In this document: piece by piece, positions 1-9,639 of the stretch
Layout: every line of letters starts with the position of its first letter
Numbering within the stretch: position 1 is the stretch's first letter
Notes under the pieces: generated by a model
Told to the model about the DNA's origin: nothing
Seen by the model: only the letters and a program-made list of their open reading frames with translations
Databases searched by the model: none
Position numbers and translations under genes: made by a program
Source: Planctomycetia bacterium
Lineage (GTDB): Bacteria; Planctomycetota; Planctomycetia; Pirellulales; Thermoguttaceae
Direction: 5' to 3'
Length of the DNA: 64,000 nt
Assembly: GCA_030539295.1 (NCBI GenBank)
Contig: JAUNSJ010000003.1
Location: 161,724 to 225,723 of the forward strand

Positions 1-1
1 G

Positions 2-979
2 AACGTTGCCGTTTCCATTGCCATGTTGGGCGGGAGGAGTCGTTTTGTTACGGCGCTTCCGAAGAACAAACTTGCGGAAGCGGGAGCAACGACGTTGCGT
101 GGACTGGCGGTTGATACGGAGCATATAGTGTGGACAGATTCCGGACGTATGGGAATCTACTTTGTGGAAACAGGAGCGAACCAGCGGAGCTCCCTCGTTG
201 TTTATGACCGCGAAGGAACGGCTATTGCGACGACGGAGGCCGCTGCCTATTGCTGGGAGAAGTGCATGGCCGGCTGCGGCTGGCTGCATGTATCCGGTAT
301 AACGCCTGCTCTTTCGCGGCAGACCGCGGAAGCGACCTTGGCCGCGGTTCAGGCTGCCCGGAAGTACGGACTGACCGTTTCTCTCGATTTAAATTTTCGC
401 AAGAAGTTATGGCGTTGGGACCCCGAATGCGTGGGTCGACCTCTTGCTGAAAAGACAATGCGAACGATTTTGCCCTTTGTTGACGTACTCATTGCCAACG
501 AGAGTGATTGTGCCGATGTTCTTGGTATCGTCGCCGGGTCGAGCGATACGGAGCGTGGTGTTCTTGATATCGATCGCTATCCGGCGGTGGCGTCGGCCGT
601 GGCGGGGCAGTTCCCCAATCTGACGCACGTTGCGATCACCCTGCGTGAAAGCGTCTCGGCCACGCATAACAACTGGGGCGCCATGTTCTACGACGTTGCC
701 GCGAAAAAGGCCTTCTTCGGGCCGACCGACGCCGAGGGTCATTACAAGCCGTACGAAATTCGCGCGATTGTCGATCGGGTAGGTGGGGGCGATGCCTTTG
801 CTGCCGGTCTTATTTACGCAATGACTTCGGACGACTATGCGTCTCCGGAGAAGGCTATTCGGTTTGCCGCCGCGTCCAGCTGTCTCGCGCATTCGGTTTA
901 TGGCGATTTTAATTACACGTCGCGGTCCGAAGTGGAGTCGCTGCTCGCCGGTAATGGTTCCGGCCGGGTCCAGCGATAA
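2..979 (+). CDS. kdgK: 2-keto-3-deoxygluconate kinase (PfkB family), 5' partial
   Basis: PfkB/ribokinase-fold sugar kinase, probably phosphorylating 2-keto-3-deoxygluconate with ATP to KDPG in hexuronate breakdown in the cytoplasm. The window opens inside the gene: reading continues upstream of the first visible ATG (position 23) as NVAVSIAMLGG, the usual family motif some 30-40 residues from the N-terminus. The SLDLNFRKKLW segment is typical of KDG kinases. The C-terminal RVGGGDAFAAG motif holds the anion hole and catalytic Asp. The family is certain; the exact sugar is inferred from the DLNxRxxLW motif and could be another keto-sugar. The Nramp-like gene follows 52 bases downstream on the same strand. 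Confidence 0.85.
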   Translation, partial: NVAVSIAMLGGRSRFVTALPKNKLAEAGATTLRGLAVDTEHIVWTDSGRMGIYFVETGANQRSSLVVYDREGTAIATTEAAAYCWEKCMAGCGWLHVSGITPALSRQTAEATLAAVQAARKYGLTVSLDLNFRKKLWRWDPECVGRPLAEKTMRTILPFVDVLIANESDCADVLGIVAGSSDTERGVLDIDRYPAVASAVAGQFPNLTHVAITLRESVSATHNNWGAMFYDVAAKKAFFGPTDAEGHYKPYEIRAIVDRVGGGDAFAAGLIYAMTSDDYASPEKAIRFAAASSCLAHSVYGDFNYTSRSEVESLLAGNGSGRVQR

Positions 980-1031
980 ATTTTTAATCACCCCATGTTC
1001 GACCACCCTATGTTTCAGAAAGGTTTATGTC

Positions 1032-2303
1032 ATGTTACGCAAAGTCCTCACCCTGCTTTTTAAAATTTTGCTCATTGTGGGACCCGGTCTGTTTTGTGTC
1101 GGATATACGATTGGCACAGGCAGTGTGACGTCCATGATTGTCTCCGGTTCGAAATATGGTACGACCTTTCTATGGGTGGTCGCGTTGAGTTGCATCTTTT
1201 CCGCTGTACTTATGGAGGCTTACGGTCGACTTGCCTTGGTTACAGGCAAAACGGCCCTGACGAATATGAAGCATGAGTTGCCTTTTGGTCGCCGCGGCTC
1301 GGTTCTCTTTGCGTTTGTGACGATGATTATGGTGATTGCGGGCCAGTGGTCTTGTCTGTCGGGGCTGGTCGGGTTGACCTCGCATTCGGTGTGTGAAATC
1401 TGCCGGCTGGTCGGCTTACCGCTGCCGGGCAGTGTTTTTTGGCAGGTTATTGTTGTGGCGGTTTTCGCGTTGGCGGTCCTTTATTTCCTGTTCTGGTTCG
1501 GTAATTACTCGCGATTCGAAACCATGCTGGTCGTTCTGGTGACGATACTTGGTCTGTCGTTTATTGCGTCGCTGTTCCTTGTATCGCCGACGGCAGGTGC
1601 GGTAGCGCAAGGGCTGGTTCCGCGATTGCCGAACGTTCCGGGCGGGTCGCTCTTAATTGCGGCCATGGTGGGCACGACCCTTGCGGCACCGACGTTCGTT
1701 GTTCGTCCCATCCTCGTACTGTCCAAAGGTTGGTCGAAATCCGATTTAAAGGTCCAGCGTCGCGACGCCATATTTTCTGCCTTGGTCATGTTCATTATAA
1801 GCGGGTCCATAATGTGTGTGGCGGCTGGGGCCATTTATGACCGGGGCGGGAAACCGGTCGAATCGGTTATGGATATGGTCGAGACCTTGCGTCCTATCGC
1901 CGGGTCGGGTGCTTCTCTGTTGTTCCTCTTCGGCATGATTAGTGCTGGTCTGTCGTCCATATTGCCCATTGCCATGGTGGCCGGCTTCATGAAACATGAT
2001 TTCGAGGAACGTCCGATCGACGTGCAGGCCAAGGATTTCCGCGTTTTGGCTGCTGTTGCCTGTTTGTTCGGACTCATTGTGCCGGTCCTTGGCACGAATC
2101 CGGTCGTGGCACAGGTCGTAACCCAGGTAGCACAAGTCTTTGTTCTTCCATTAGTTATAGGTGGTATTATCCTTCTGGTCAATAAGAAATCGCTCATGGG
2201 TGACCACAAGGCAGGCCTTTTCCTGAACTGCGGTCTACTCCTGTCATTTGCCTTCTCGCTGGTCATGTCGTGGCAGGCCGTGGCTGGTCTGATTCAAGGC
2301 TGA
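1032..2303 (+). CDS. Nramp-like divalent metal transporter family membrane protein
   Basis: Polytopic inner-membrane protein of 423 aa with about 11 hydrophobic segments. The N-terminal GPGLFCVGYTIGTGSV segment matches the first helix of planctomycete Nramp-related proteins. Canonical Nramp transporters of Mn2+ and Fe2+ carry DPGN in this helix and a Met-Pro-His motif in helix 6. Here the first is GPGL, and the helix-6 region reads VGTTLAAPTFVVRP with no Met-Pro-His, so the metal site differs and the substrate is unknown. The start at 1032 is preceded by AGAAAGG (1017-1023); an open frame runs further upstream but overlaps the kinase gene and has no ribosome site. A strong inverted repeat lies just past the stop. 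Confidence 0.75.
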   Translation: MLRKVLTLLFKILLIVGPGLFCVGYTIGTGSVTSMIVSGSKYGTTFLWVVALSCIFSAVLMEAYGRLALVTGKTALTNMKHELPFGRRGSVLFAFVTMIMVIAGQWSCLSGLVGLTSHSVCEICRLVGLPLPGSVFWQVIVVAVFALAVLYFLFWFGNYSRFETMLVVLVTILGLSFIASLFLVSPTAGAVAQGLVPRLPNVPGGSLLIAAMVGTTLAAPTFVVRPILVLSKGWSKSDLKVQRRDAIFSALVMFIISGSIMCVAAGAIYDRGGKPVESVMDMVETLRPIAGSGASLLFLFGMISAGLSSILPIAMVAGFMKHDFEERPIDVQAKDFRVLAAVACLFGLIVPVLGTNPVVAQVVTQVAQVFVLPLVIGGIILLVNKKSLMGDHKAGLFLNCGLLLSFAFSLVMSWQAVAGLIQG

Positions 2304-2336
2304 CTTCGTCTGTCGACTCGGCAGCTCAGTGGAAAC

Positions 2337-2379
2337 AAAGCAGTATTGTATTAAAATTACGGATATACAATACTGCTTT
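2337..2379. terminator. Perfect 15-bp inverted repeat, probable bidirectional terminator
   Basis: Arms 2337-2351 and 2365-2379 are perfectly complementary (AAAGCAGTATTGTAT against ATACAATACTGCTTT) around a 13-base loop, followed by ACTTTTTTACT. It lies 33 bases after the Nramp-like gene and before the thrS promoter. The AT-rich stem with a following T run fits intrinsic termination; with symmetric arms it could also be a binding site. Confidence 0.7.
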
Positions 2380-2427
2380 ACTTTTTTACTTATGTTATTG
2401 GAATTAAAGTTCCGCGTTTGGAATCCC

Positions 2428-2455
2428 TTGAAAAGAGGCGGAAACAGGGTATAAT
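2428..2455 (+). promoter_or_regulatory. Sigma-70-type promoter for thrS
   Basis: TTGAAA at 2428-2433 and a perfect TATAAT at 2450-2455 with a 16-base spacer. The predicted transcript starts near 2462, giving an untranslated leader of roughly 140 bases before thrS. Confidence 0.75.
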
Positions 2456-2499
2456 GGCCTATTGGTGGATGTGCGCTGGATTTCTGACGTAGGTCCCTG

Positions 2500-2518
2500 T
2501 TCCAACTTGAGGTTGGAG
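2500..2518 (+). promoter_or_regulatory. Hairpin in the thrS leader
   Basis: TCCAAC (2501-2506) and GTTGGA (2512-2517) form a six-pair stem around a five-base TTGAG loop inside the predicted thrS leader. It has no T run, so it is not a terminator. E. coli thrS is autoregulated by leader hairpins that mimic tRNA-Thr; a similar role here is only a possibility. Confidence 0.35.
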
Positions 2519-2603
2519 CTTTCGCGTAGCGTCCGACCGGCTTTGTTTCCCGGCGGTAGCGGCTATGCAAAATAAAATGAGTAGAGATCGAGAGGATATG
2601 ACC

Positions 2604-4577
2604 ATGTTGAAAGTTGTGCTGCCGGACGGTTCGGAGAAGTGTTTTGATCATCGCGTTCGCGTTGTCGACGTGGCAAGTGAAATTAGTGCGGGACTGGCGC
2701 GAGCGACGCTGGCGGCGAAAGTAACGATGGCGGGGTCCTCTGGTCCCGAAGAAAAACTGCTTTCGGCAACGGACTGGCTCCCGGAAGAGGGAGAGCTGAG
2801 CTTGCGATTGCTCACGAAGAAAGATCCGGAAGCTTTGGCAATTATGCGTCATTCGGCGGCGCACGTTATGGCCCGTGCCGTTATGCGCCTTTTTAAGGAT
2901 GTTCAGTTGGCGTTTGGTCCGACCGTCGATCATGGTTTCTATTACGATTTCTGGAAAGAAACGCCCTTTGTGGAAGAGGATTTCGCTCGCATTGAAGAGG
3001 AAATGAAGAAAATTGTCAAGGCGGATGAGCCGTTTGAGCGAGTTGAAATGAGTCATGCCGAAGCGATCGAACTGCTTACCGGGATGGGTCAGACGCTCAA
3101 GGTGGAGCATTTGAACGAGGGGCTGGCGAGTGAAGAGACGGTCTCTTTCTACCGACAGGGCGAATTTGTCGACCTCTGTCGCGGCCCGCATATTCCCAGT
3201 GCGGGCGCTATTGGCGCCTTTAAACTGCTCTCTGTAGCCGGCGCCTACTGGAAAGGCGACGCCAAGCGTCAGCAGCTGCAGCGGCTTTACGCAACGGCGT
3301 TCTTCGATAAGAAGGAGCTGGAGACCTATCTGACGCAGATTGAGGAAGCGAAGAAGCGTGACCATCGTCTGCTCGGCAAGCGACATGAACTGTTTATGGT
3401 CGATCCGAAAATCGGAAGCGGACTGGTTGTCTGGCTGCCGAAAGGGGCGATTATTCGGCACGAACTGGAAAATTTCCTCTACGGCGAACTGATTCGTCGC
3501 GGATATCAGCCGATGTATTCCCCGGTTATTTGTCGCGTTGAGCTCTTTGAGACCAGTGGCCATTATCCGTATTATGCGGACAGCCAGTTCCCGCCTATGG
3601 TACTCGATGACGGCGACCGTTATCTCTTGCGACCGATGAACTGCCCGCTCCATGTTATGGTGTATCAGTCGAAGCCACGGAGCTATCGCGAATTGCCGCT
3701 GCGTTTGGCGGAATTTGGCAATGTGCACCGATTTGAGCAGTCGGGCGAGTTGAACGGTATGACGCGGGTACGCGGTTTTACGCAGGACGACGCCCATATC
3801 TTCTGCACGGAAGAACAGGTGGAAGAGGAGTTCAAAAAGTGTATTGAAATGACGCTCATGGTGCTTAAGACGATGGGCTTTAACGACTACAGTGTCCGCT
3901 TGAGTTTTCGCGACTGGACCAGTGACAAATATGTGGGCGACGCAGAGAACTGGAAAAAGGCGCAAGCGGCACTCGAGCGTGTTTGCCGGGCCATGGACTT
4001 GCCGTCGCTGGAAATTGTTGAAGGGGAAGCCGCATTCTATGGGCCTAAAGCCGACTTCGTTGTCCGCGATTGTCTTGGCCGGCCTTGGCAGTTGGGTACG
4101 GTTCAGCTCGACTATAATCTGCCGTGTCCCGACCGGTTCGCACTGGAATATATCGGAGCCGATAATAAACCGCACCAGCCGGTCATGATCCATCGCGCTC
4201 CGTTCGGGTCAATGGAGCGTTTTACCGGCATTCTCATTGAGCATTTCGCGGCGGCGTTCCCGCTCTGGCTCGCTCCGGAACAGGTGCGCGTTCTGACCGT
4301 CAGCCAGAAGCACGACGAATACGCGGCCAAAGTGGCGGCCGAACTGCAAGCGGCGGGAATTCGTGCCTCGGCCGACCTGCGCCCCGAAAAAATCGGTGCC
4401 AAGATTCGGGACGGACGCAATGATCTGCTGCCCTACCTCTGCGTCGTCGGAGCCCGGGAGGAGGAAGACGGGTCTGTCGCCGTTCGCGATCGGAAAGAAG
4501 GCGACCTCGGACCCATGCCCGTCGCCGAGTTCATTGCCCGACTCAAATCGGAAATCGCCTCGAAAAGAATTTCCTGA
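2604..4577 (+). CDS. thrS: Threonine-tRNA ligase
   Basis: Class II aminoacyl-tRNA synthetase charging tRNA-Thr. From 2604 it has 657 aa in the usual order: TGS domain ([11 protein letters not shown]), the N2 editing domain with [10 protein letters not shown] and DLCRGPH, the catalytic core with zinc ligands in [15 protein letters not shown] and [13 protein letters not shown], and the C-terminal anticodon-binding domain. AGAGG at 2591-2595 is eight bases before ATG 2604, giving an N-terminus that begins directly at the TGS domain. In-frame ATGs at 2565 and 2598 are alternatives. Single-gene transcription unit with its own promoter and leader. Confidence 0.97.
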   Translation: MLKVVLPDGSEKCFDHRVRVVDVASEISAGLARATLAAKVTMAGSSGPEEKLLSATDWLPEEGELSLRLLTKKDPEALAIMRHSAAHVMARAVMRLFKDVQLAFGPTVDHGFYYDFWKETPFVEEDFARIEEEMKKIVKADEPFERVEMSHAEAIELLTGMGQTLKVEHLNEGLASEETVSFYRQGEFVDLCRGPHIPSAGAIGAFKLLSVAGAYWKGDAKRQQLQRLYATAFFDKKELETYLTQIEEAKKRDHRLLGKRHELFMVDPKIGSGLVVWLPKGAIIRHELENFLYGELIRRGYQPMYSPVICRVELFETSGHYPYYADSQFPPMVLDDGDRYLLRPMNCPLHVMVYQSKPRSYRELPLRLAEFGNVHRFEQSGELNGMTRVRGFTQDDAHIFCTEEQVEEEFKKCIEMTLMVLKTMGFNDYSVRLSFRDWTSDKYVGDAENWKKAQAALERVCRAMDLPSLEIVEGEAAFYGPKADFVVRDCLGRPWQLGTVQLDYNLPCPDRFALEYIGADNKPHQPVMIHRAPFGSMERFTGILIEHFAAAFPLWLAPEQVRVLTVSQKHDEYAAKVAAELQAAGIRASADLRPEKIGAKIRDGRNDLLPYLCVVGAREEEDGSVAVRDRKEGDLGPMPVAEFIARLKSEIASKRIS

Positions 4578-5101
4578 GGCTCGCCTTTTCCTGAAAGTCC
4601 ACACTCCGTTCCCGACTTGGCGGACAGTCGGGAACCAGACAGGAACGAAATGAAGGAACGCCTCATCGCCGACACGCGTCAGAAGCCGGGCAGGGCCCAT
4701 TCGGCCCACCCTCCGCGTTCCTTCGCGTCCCTCCGCGCGCTTAAAAATAACCCCGTCATTAGCGAGGGCATTTGAGGCCGGGTACGGTATCTGTAACTTA
4801 CTCTATTTTAAGGAATTATGTTGTACGCAGGGGCCGCAGAGGATCGCAGTGGTCCGTTTCAAAACGGGTCGCGCTGACGCGGGGTACGCCCTTGGTGGTG
4901 GGCAATCTGTTTAGGTGTGTTATTAGCCCGCACCCCGCCCCGTACAAGATTGAATACCGGTCTATTGCTTTTCTTGCGAGAGACGTTATAATTAGAAAAG
5001 AGCGTTGGGAGACGCCGACTGCATAGGGGTGAAATGCTATAAAAATTAATAAAATGAATAACTTACTATAAGTATATCAAAAAACATATTAAGGTTCAAA
5101 A
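4578..5101 (+). other. Intergenic region with a promoter and a GC-rich repeat-like patch
   Basis: No convincing gene. At 4713-4738 the motifs TCCGCG, TTCGCG and CTCCGCG follow each other in a direct-repeat-like patch. The second half becomes AT-rich towards the next gene and holds a promoter (4965-4992). An 84-codon frame at 4772-5026 has no ribosome site or recognisable content and was not called. Confidence 0.5.
4965..4992 (+). promoter_or_regulatory. Sigma-70-type promoter upstream of the small gene at 5102
   Basis: TTGCTT (4965-4970), a 16-base spacer and a perfect TATAAT (4987-4992). It would start transcription near 5000 and could serve the small protein and the DUF2339 gene as one unit. 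Confidence 0.5.
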
Positions 5102-5371
5102 ATGAAACGAGCGGATCCACCTAAATCGAAGAAGGCCATTATGTTGGGCCTTGGCCTCGATAATAAAGACGGACAAACTCGAATTACCCGCGGGAAGAAT
5201 TTCTCTCTGATCGGCGGCAGTAAAGATACGCACGAGTTCATGCAGGAGACGGCAGTCAAGGTCAACGAAACGCTGGACCAACGGGGCAAGCGGCTGGACG
5301 ATGTTTCCGGGGATGAATTTCGTGATATCATTCAGGAAGTTGCGGATCGGATTGGAGGGCGTCCCGACTAA
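5102..5371 (+). CDS. Small conserved-type hypothetical protein
   Basis: 89-residue soluble, charged protein without signal peptide or membrane segment. The N-terminus is basic (KRADPPKSKK); then come a LGLDNKDGQTRITRG stretch, a GGS-KDTHEFMQET segment and an amphipathic helical C-terminus. Small proteins of this kind are familiar from planctomycetes, but I know no function for it. It lies 32 bases upstream of the DUF2339 gene and probably shares its transcript. AAGG at 5091-5094 can act as the ribosome site. Confidence 0.6.
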   Translation: MKRADPPKSKKAIMLGLGLDNKDGQTRITRGKNFSLIGGSKDTHEFMQETAVKVNETLDQRGKRLDDVSGDEFRDIIQEVADRIGGRPD

Positions 5372-5403
5372 ATTCAACGACAATTCACAAAGGGGGACAC
5401 GAG

Positions 5404-8400
5404 ATGGGCGAGGTTCTTTTCGGACTGACTTTCATTCTGGCGATCTATCTGCTGCCGACCATAGTCGTCTATCATATCTTAAAGAGTCGGTTTGAGCGTC
5501 GGCTCGCGGAAGAGAAGGAGCAGATGTACAGCGAAATGCGTCGGTTTCGCTTGCCGTCGCCGGAGCAGGGGGATCAGGAGCAGTCCCCGGGCCTGGCGTC
5601 AGAAACGCCGTCAGCGAGCCGCGTCCGTCGGCCCGGCGAGACACGTCGCGCGTCTGTCTTCCAGAATGACCCTACGATTCCGATGGGGCCCCGCGTCTGG
5701 GAGTTGCCTGACGTGCCGGCGATACCGCCCACGACACCGCGTGAAAAACCGGGAGAAGCGGAATTTTCTTGCCAGCCTGACGTGCCTGTCACGACTCTTG
5801 CCGATGCTGCGGTTGCGACCAGTTTGGGTGTGCCGGACGAGTCTGGGGCGAAACGCGACGCGCAGGCTGAGCGTGATGAGCGGGAAGAACAGATTTTCGT
5901 TGAGATGGTGACAGAAGCGATCGCGGAGTCTTCGGCGCCGGAGACGAGTGTCTTTCAGGACGAGCAGCGTGAGGAGAGCGAGGCGGAAGAACCCGGTGCA
6001 TTCTCTTTCGAATTGGCCATAGGCCGCAAAGTACTCGGCTGGCTGGCGGTGTTTCTTTTTGTGACCGGAGGCGCCTTTTTTGTCAAGCTGGCGATTGACC
6101 GAGGCTGGCTCGGTCCGATGAACCGTTTTATCGGACTGGCGCTGGTCGGATGCGCACTGCTTGCCCTGGGCCGTCGCTGCTTTCGCAAGGGCTGGCGTCG
6201 CTATAGCAGTATGGTCAATAGTGCCGGTGTAGTCACGCTGTTTTGCACGGCGTGGTACGCGAAAGCGGCGAGTTTGTTTCCCGCGACAGTTTCTCTTACA
6301 CTGCTCTTGGCGGTCGTTGTGGGCGGCTTTCTGCTCGCTGCCTGTTATCGGAGCCGGATTATTGGTTTCGTGGCGCTGCTGGGCGGGTTTGCGCTGCCGC
6401 TTCTGGTACGCAGTGGCCAGATTCCCTCCTTTTTTGCGTATTTGTTCTTTTTAAATTTTTCAACCCTCTTACTGGTGAATTTGCTCAAGCGGTCGCCACT
6501 GGCCTTGATTGCCATGGTGGGCAGTCTCTTTATGGTGGCCTTTAGTCACAATCAGTATGCCTTGGACGTGGTCTATCTCTACGCGGTTTTGGCCTTTTTG
6601 CTGGCGGGGTGGCTGATCTATTATTTCGACGCGTTGCTCGTCGTTGCCCGGCGCGGTCGTGCTCTCGGCAAGGAAGACACCATCCGTTTAATTGCGGCCC
6701 CTGTACTCTTCTTTTTTGGTGCCCGATATTTCCTGATGATGGCCGGTGACGAAATTTATCTCTTTGAACCATTCATTTTTATGCAAAAAGCGGGAGATTT
6801 TCTCGCGACCTGGGATGGCCCGACGGCACTGACTCTTACAGTTCTCTACGGTCTGGCGGCGTTCTGGTCGGCGGGTCGGGTTCATGCGGAAATAGAGGAG
6901 GACGAAGCTGGTGGCCCGGAGTGCGGTGTATCGCTTGTGTCCGGTCGGCACCGGTTGCACGCCTCGCTGCGAGACCAGGCAAGTGCGTTTCTCTGCATGG
7001 CCCTAGGTTTTCTCGCTCTGTGCATACCTCTTCTGTTTACCGGTTCGCTCATTGCCACTTGCTGGCTGTCCCTGGCTGTACTCCTGCTACTGACCGGGTA
7101 TCGTTACGTGAGTCTGTCGTTTCTCTGCTGGTCGTGCCTCTTCTTTGTGTTGGGCGGTATTCGTCTGCTGGCGGTCGATTTCGTTCCGAATCTTTTACCG
7201 ATTCCTGCCTTTATAAACGGTTCAACCATTCCGTGGTTCCACGCGCAGTCGTTTGCCGTGTTCTATAGCGGTCTTCTCCTGCTGATTGCATTTTTTGCAT
7301 TACGGATCTTAAGACCGGCGACGAGAACAGGGCCGGACGAGATTCGGTCCGGCAACTTCTTTAGCGACGTGAGAATAACAAAGACGGAACTCGGCCGCGG
7401 CTATCGCACGTTGGGCAAGTTGTATTCGGTGACCGGAGGTTTGTTCCTGTTCGTCCTGTCGGTTTCGGAAATTTTCTCCTGTCTCAGCGCATGGTTCTAT
7501 CGCGGTGGTATCTTGTCGCCTGGACTTTTGAGCTGGACGGTGCTGGTCGCCTTTGTTCTGCTTGCCAGTCTGGTTGGCTACTGTGTTGGACTGTTACGCC
7601 GGTTAAAGGCATTGCGTATGACAGCTTTTTTCCTGCTGCTTCTAGCCAGCGTAGTCTGCTTTATTTCACTGGCCTCGCATCCTGTTTTGCCTATGAATAT
7701 AGCGTTGCCGGGCGCGTCGCTTTTGGAGACATTTCGCCAACCAGGCACACCGATTGCGACGATTGATTTGCATGTTCCATGGTATACGATTCCGCTGTCG
7801 TCGTACTATTCGATTCTGCTGCTGGTCAGTTCAGTTACGCTTGTGGCGCTGGGTGTGGTTATGCGAAATTCGCAATATCTTCGCGCGGGAGAACCTGTGT
7901 TGGACGCGTCGGGCGAGGTGGACTGCGCGGAGTACGCGAGCGGTCTGGCTGCCGGTGTATTCGGAACGATTTTTCTTCTGTTCTGGTCGTCGTTCGACTG
8001 CTGGCATTATTTTAACTTTACCAGCGGGAGTGAGAGTCTGTTTCTGCCGCTGCATTGTACATGGCTACTCTGGACGACGGCCGGTGCTCTGCTGGTGATA
8101 CTGGGCATCTGCTTTCGTTCGTTGGCACTGCGGACGCTCTTCTATCTGCTAACCCTGCTGCAAGGGGTAACCGTTTTTGTGTTCGAATTTTTCCTGCCTG
8201 TACGTAACCCGTTGGGTGACTCCTGGCCCCTGTTGAATCTCGACTCAATGCCGGTGGTTGCATTTTCTGCACTTTTGATAGTTGCCAGTATTTATCTGAA
8301 GCGAAACGTGAATCTCTTGTCAAATTCGGAGCATGGCAGGCGACAGGAGCGTGTGACGGCCGTGGTCTGGGGGACCTGTGGACTGGCAATCTTTTGGCTC

Positions 8401-9264
8401 CTGCTCTCGTTTGAGACGTATCGATATTTTTCGGGTAAGGACTGGTTCGGCCCACCGGAGTGGACGCGTCTGCTTGCACTTGGCCTGCTCTGGTCGGCGA
8501 TTATTTTTGTTTTTATGTACCTTGCGAAGCGTTACGGGTCGGGACTTATGCGAGGTCTGCTCTTCTGCCTGGTCGCCATACTGCTCGGTAAGGGCCTGTT
8601 TTACGAGCTGATCTTTCGACCGGCGTTTTCCACACCATTGTGTAATTTTTATCTGATGGACATCGTGCTGATTTCCTGCGTAGCGCTCATTGCGTGCGCC
8701 GTTCTGGACCGACTGGTCACACGAAAAATCCAGGAGCGTCAGACGGAATCCAGGCCGCAAGGAGCGAATCCATGGTCCCTCACACTTCAGATGGCGAATC
8801 TTAAGACGGAGCGTTTTCTTTACCGTGGTCTTTCGGCGTGCGGTCTGCTCTTTCTCTGGCTGGGAATGTCGATTGACGTGTATCAAGGGGTGTCCATTTT
8901 CCCGGCGGCCGAAGGTTTGGACAAAATCTTTCTGGCGCAAATGGCTCTGTCGGTTCTCTGGTCGCTCTTTGCAGGCGTACTCCTGGCTCTCGGCTTCTGG
9001 CGTAATGACTCCGTCTTGCGCTGGTCGGCCATACTCCTGTTCGGCCTGACCACGATTAAAGTTCTGACCGTTGACCTGTCGAACATCGACCAGATCTATC
9101 GCGTCATAGCCTTTTTTACCCTGGCCCTCGTCCTCGCCGCAGCCGCCGCAGGCTATCAGCGTTACAGGCCAAAACATCCTGAAAAGGAAAACGACCTGAA
9201 CGAGCCCGCTGGCCGACCTGAGTCAAGTGAACGCGAGACAAAAACTGCACAACCTGGAAGATGA
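5404..9264 (+). CDS. DUF2339 family large membrane protein
   Basis: 1286-residue protein with one N-terminal membrane segment (about 5-22), a charged cytoplasmic or linker stretch rich in Pro, Glu and Arg up to about residue 200, then around 25-30 hydrophobic segments. RKVLGWLAVFLFVTGGAFFVKLAIDRGW (quoted here in two parts: RKVLGWLAVFLFVTGG and AFFVKLAIDRGW) is the hallmark start of the DUF2339 repeat domain. The function of the family is unknown; members are large polytopic membrane proteins in many bacteria. GGGGGA (5392-5397) precedes the ATG. The preceding 89-aa gene is probably co-transcribed. The C-terminal tail is hydrophilic and ends in SSERETKTAQPGR. Confidence 0.85.
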   Translation: MGEVLFGLTFILAIYLLPTIVVYHILKSRFERRLAEEKEQMYSEMRRFRLPSPEQGDQEQSPGLASETPSASRVRRPGETRRASVFQNDPTIPMGPRVWELPDVPAIPPTTPREKPGEAEFSCQPDVPVTTLADAAVATSLGVPDESGAKRDAQAERDEREEQIFVEMVTEAIAESSAPETSVFQDEQREESEAEEPGAFSFELAIGRKVLGWLAVFLFVTGGAFFVKLAIDRGWLGPMNRFIGLALVGCALLALGRRCFRKGWRRYSSMVNSAGVVTLFCTAWYAKAASLFPATVSLTLLLAVVVGGFLLAACYRSRIIGFVALLGGFALPLLVRSGQIPSFFAYLFFLNFSTLLLVNLLKRSPLALIAMVGSLFMVAFSHNQYALDVVYLYAVLAFLLAGWLIYYFDALLVVARRGRALGKEDTIRLIAAPVLFFFGARYFLMMAGDEIYLFEPFIFMQKAGDFLATWDGPTALTLTVLYGLAAFWSAGRVHAEIEEDEAGGPECGVSLVSGRHRLHASLRDQASAFLCMALGFLALCIPLLFTGSLIATCWLSLAVLLLLTGYRYVSLSFLCWSCLFFVLGGIRLLAVDFVPNLLPIPAFINGSTIPWFHAQSFAVFYSGLLLLIAFFALRILRPATRTGPDEIRSGNFFSDVRITKTELGRGYRTLGKLYSVTGGLFLFVLSVSEIFSCLSAWFYRGGILSPGLLSWTVLVAFVLLASLVGYCVGLLRRLKALRMTAFFLLLLASVVCFISLASHPVLPMNIALPGASLLETFRQPGTPIATIDLHVPWYTIPLSSYYSILLLVSSVTLVALGVVMRNSQYLRAGEPVLDASGEVDCAEYASGLAAGVFGTIFLLFWSSFDCWHYFNFTSGSESLFLPLHCTWLLWTTAGALLVILGICFRSLALRTLFYLLTLLQGVTVFVFEFFLPVRNPLGDSWPLLNLDSMPVVAFSALLIVASIYLKRNVNLLSNSEHGRRQERVTAVVWGTCGLAIFWLLLSFETYRYFSGKDWFGPPEWTRLLALGLLWSAIIFVFMYLAKRYGSGLMRGLLFCLVAILLGKGLFYELIFRPAFSTPLCNFYLMDIVLISCVALIACAVLDRLVTRKIQERQTESRPQGANPWSLTLQMANLKTERFLYRGLSACGLLFLWLGMSIDVYQGVSIFPAAEGLDKIFLAQMALSVLWSLFAGVLLALGFWRNDSVLRWSAILLFGLTTIKVLTVDLSNIDQIYRVIAFFTLALVLAAAAAGYQRYRPKHPEKENDLNEPAGRPESSERETKTAQPGR

Positions 9265-9639
9265 AGAGGAGATAACGAATCGAGAGAATTCGCAAATTCG
9301 GTCCCGAGCGAAACATGTTTTTGAACAGATATTCCAAACGCATTGAGGAAAAATGATCCATGTGTTACGGTAGGCAAGAACATCAATAAAAACACACGTG
9401 ATAATTTGGCCAATGGCATAAAACACGATTGGCCCTGACAGTAATAAAAGTGACGTAACGCGGTCAAATTCGAGCTTTTTAAAACTTGCAAAAGTTTGGC
9501 TCGCGTCCTTATTTGTACGCGTTTTGCTTAGTACCCATTGACGGATATGCATACACATAGACAATTTGTGATAGATAAGAGACGGCGCCAGTATCTTGTT
9601 AATTTTCAGGTAATTGCGTTGTTTTTGGGGAGATTCTTC
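9265..9639. other. Intergenic region without a clear gene
   Basis: 375 bases that are visibly more AT-rich than the flanking genes. Short minus-strand frames cross it; one encodes a hydrophobic stretch (VTSLLLLSGPIVFYAIG), but none has a ribosome site or a known domain, so a decayed membrane-protein fragment is possible but not shown. TTGACG at 9539-9544 lies about 100 bases before the next gene without a good -10 box. Confidence 0.35.

Noticed and set aside
837..1031. Upstream extension of the Nramp-like gene
   Set aside because: Overlaps the KDG kinase coding region and has no start signal; ATG 1032 has a good ribosome site.
2244..4193. 649-codon minus-strand open frame opposite thrS
   Set aside because: Lies antisense to a fully conserved gene; composition is that of a reverse-strand shadow and no start signal or domain is visible.
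4772..5026. 84-codon plus-strand frame between thrS and the small gene
   Set aside because: No ribosome site, no recognisable content, and it overlaps the promoter at 4965-4992.
9162..9564. Short minus-strand frames with a hydrophobic stretch
   Set aside because: Could be a fragment of a decayed membrane gene, but no conserved motif or start signal supports it.
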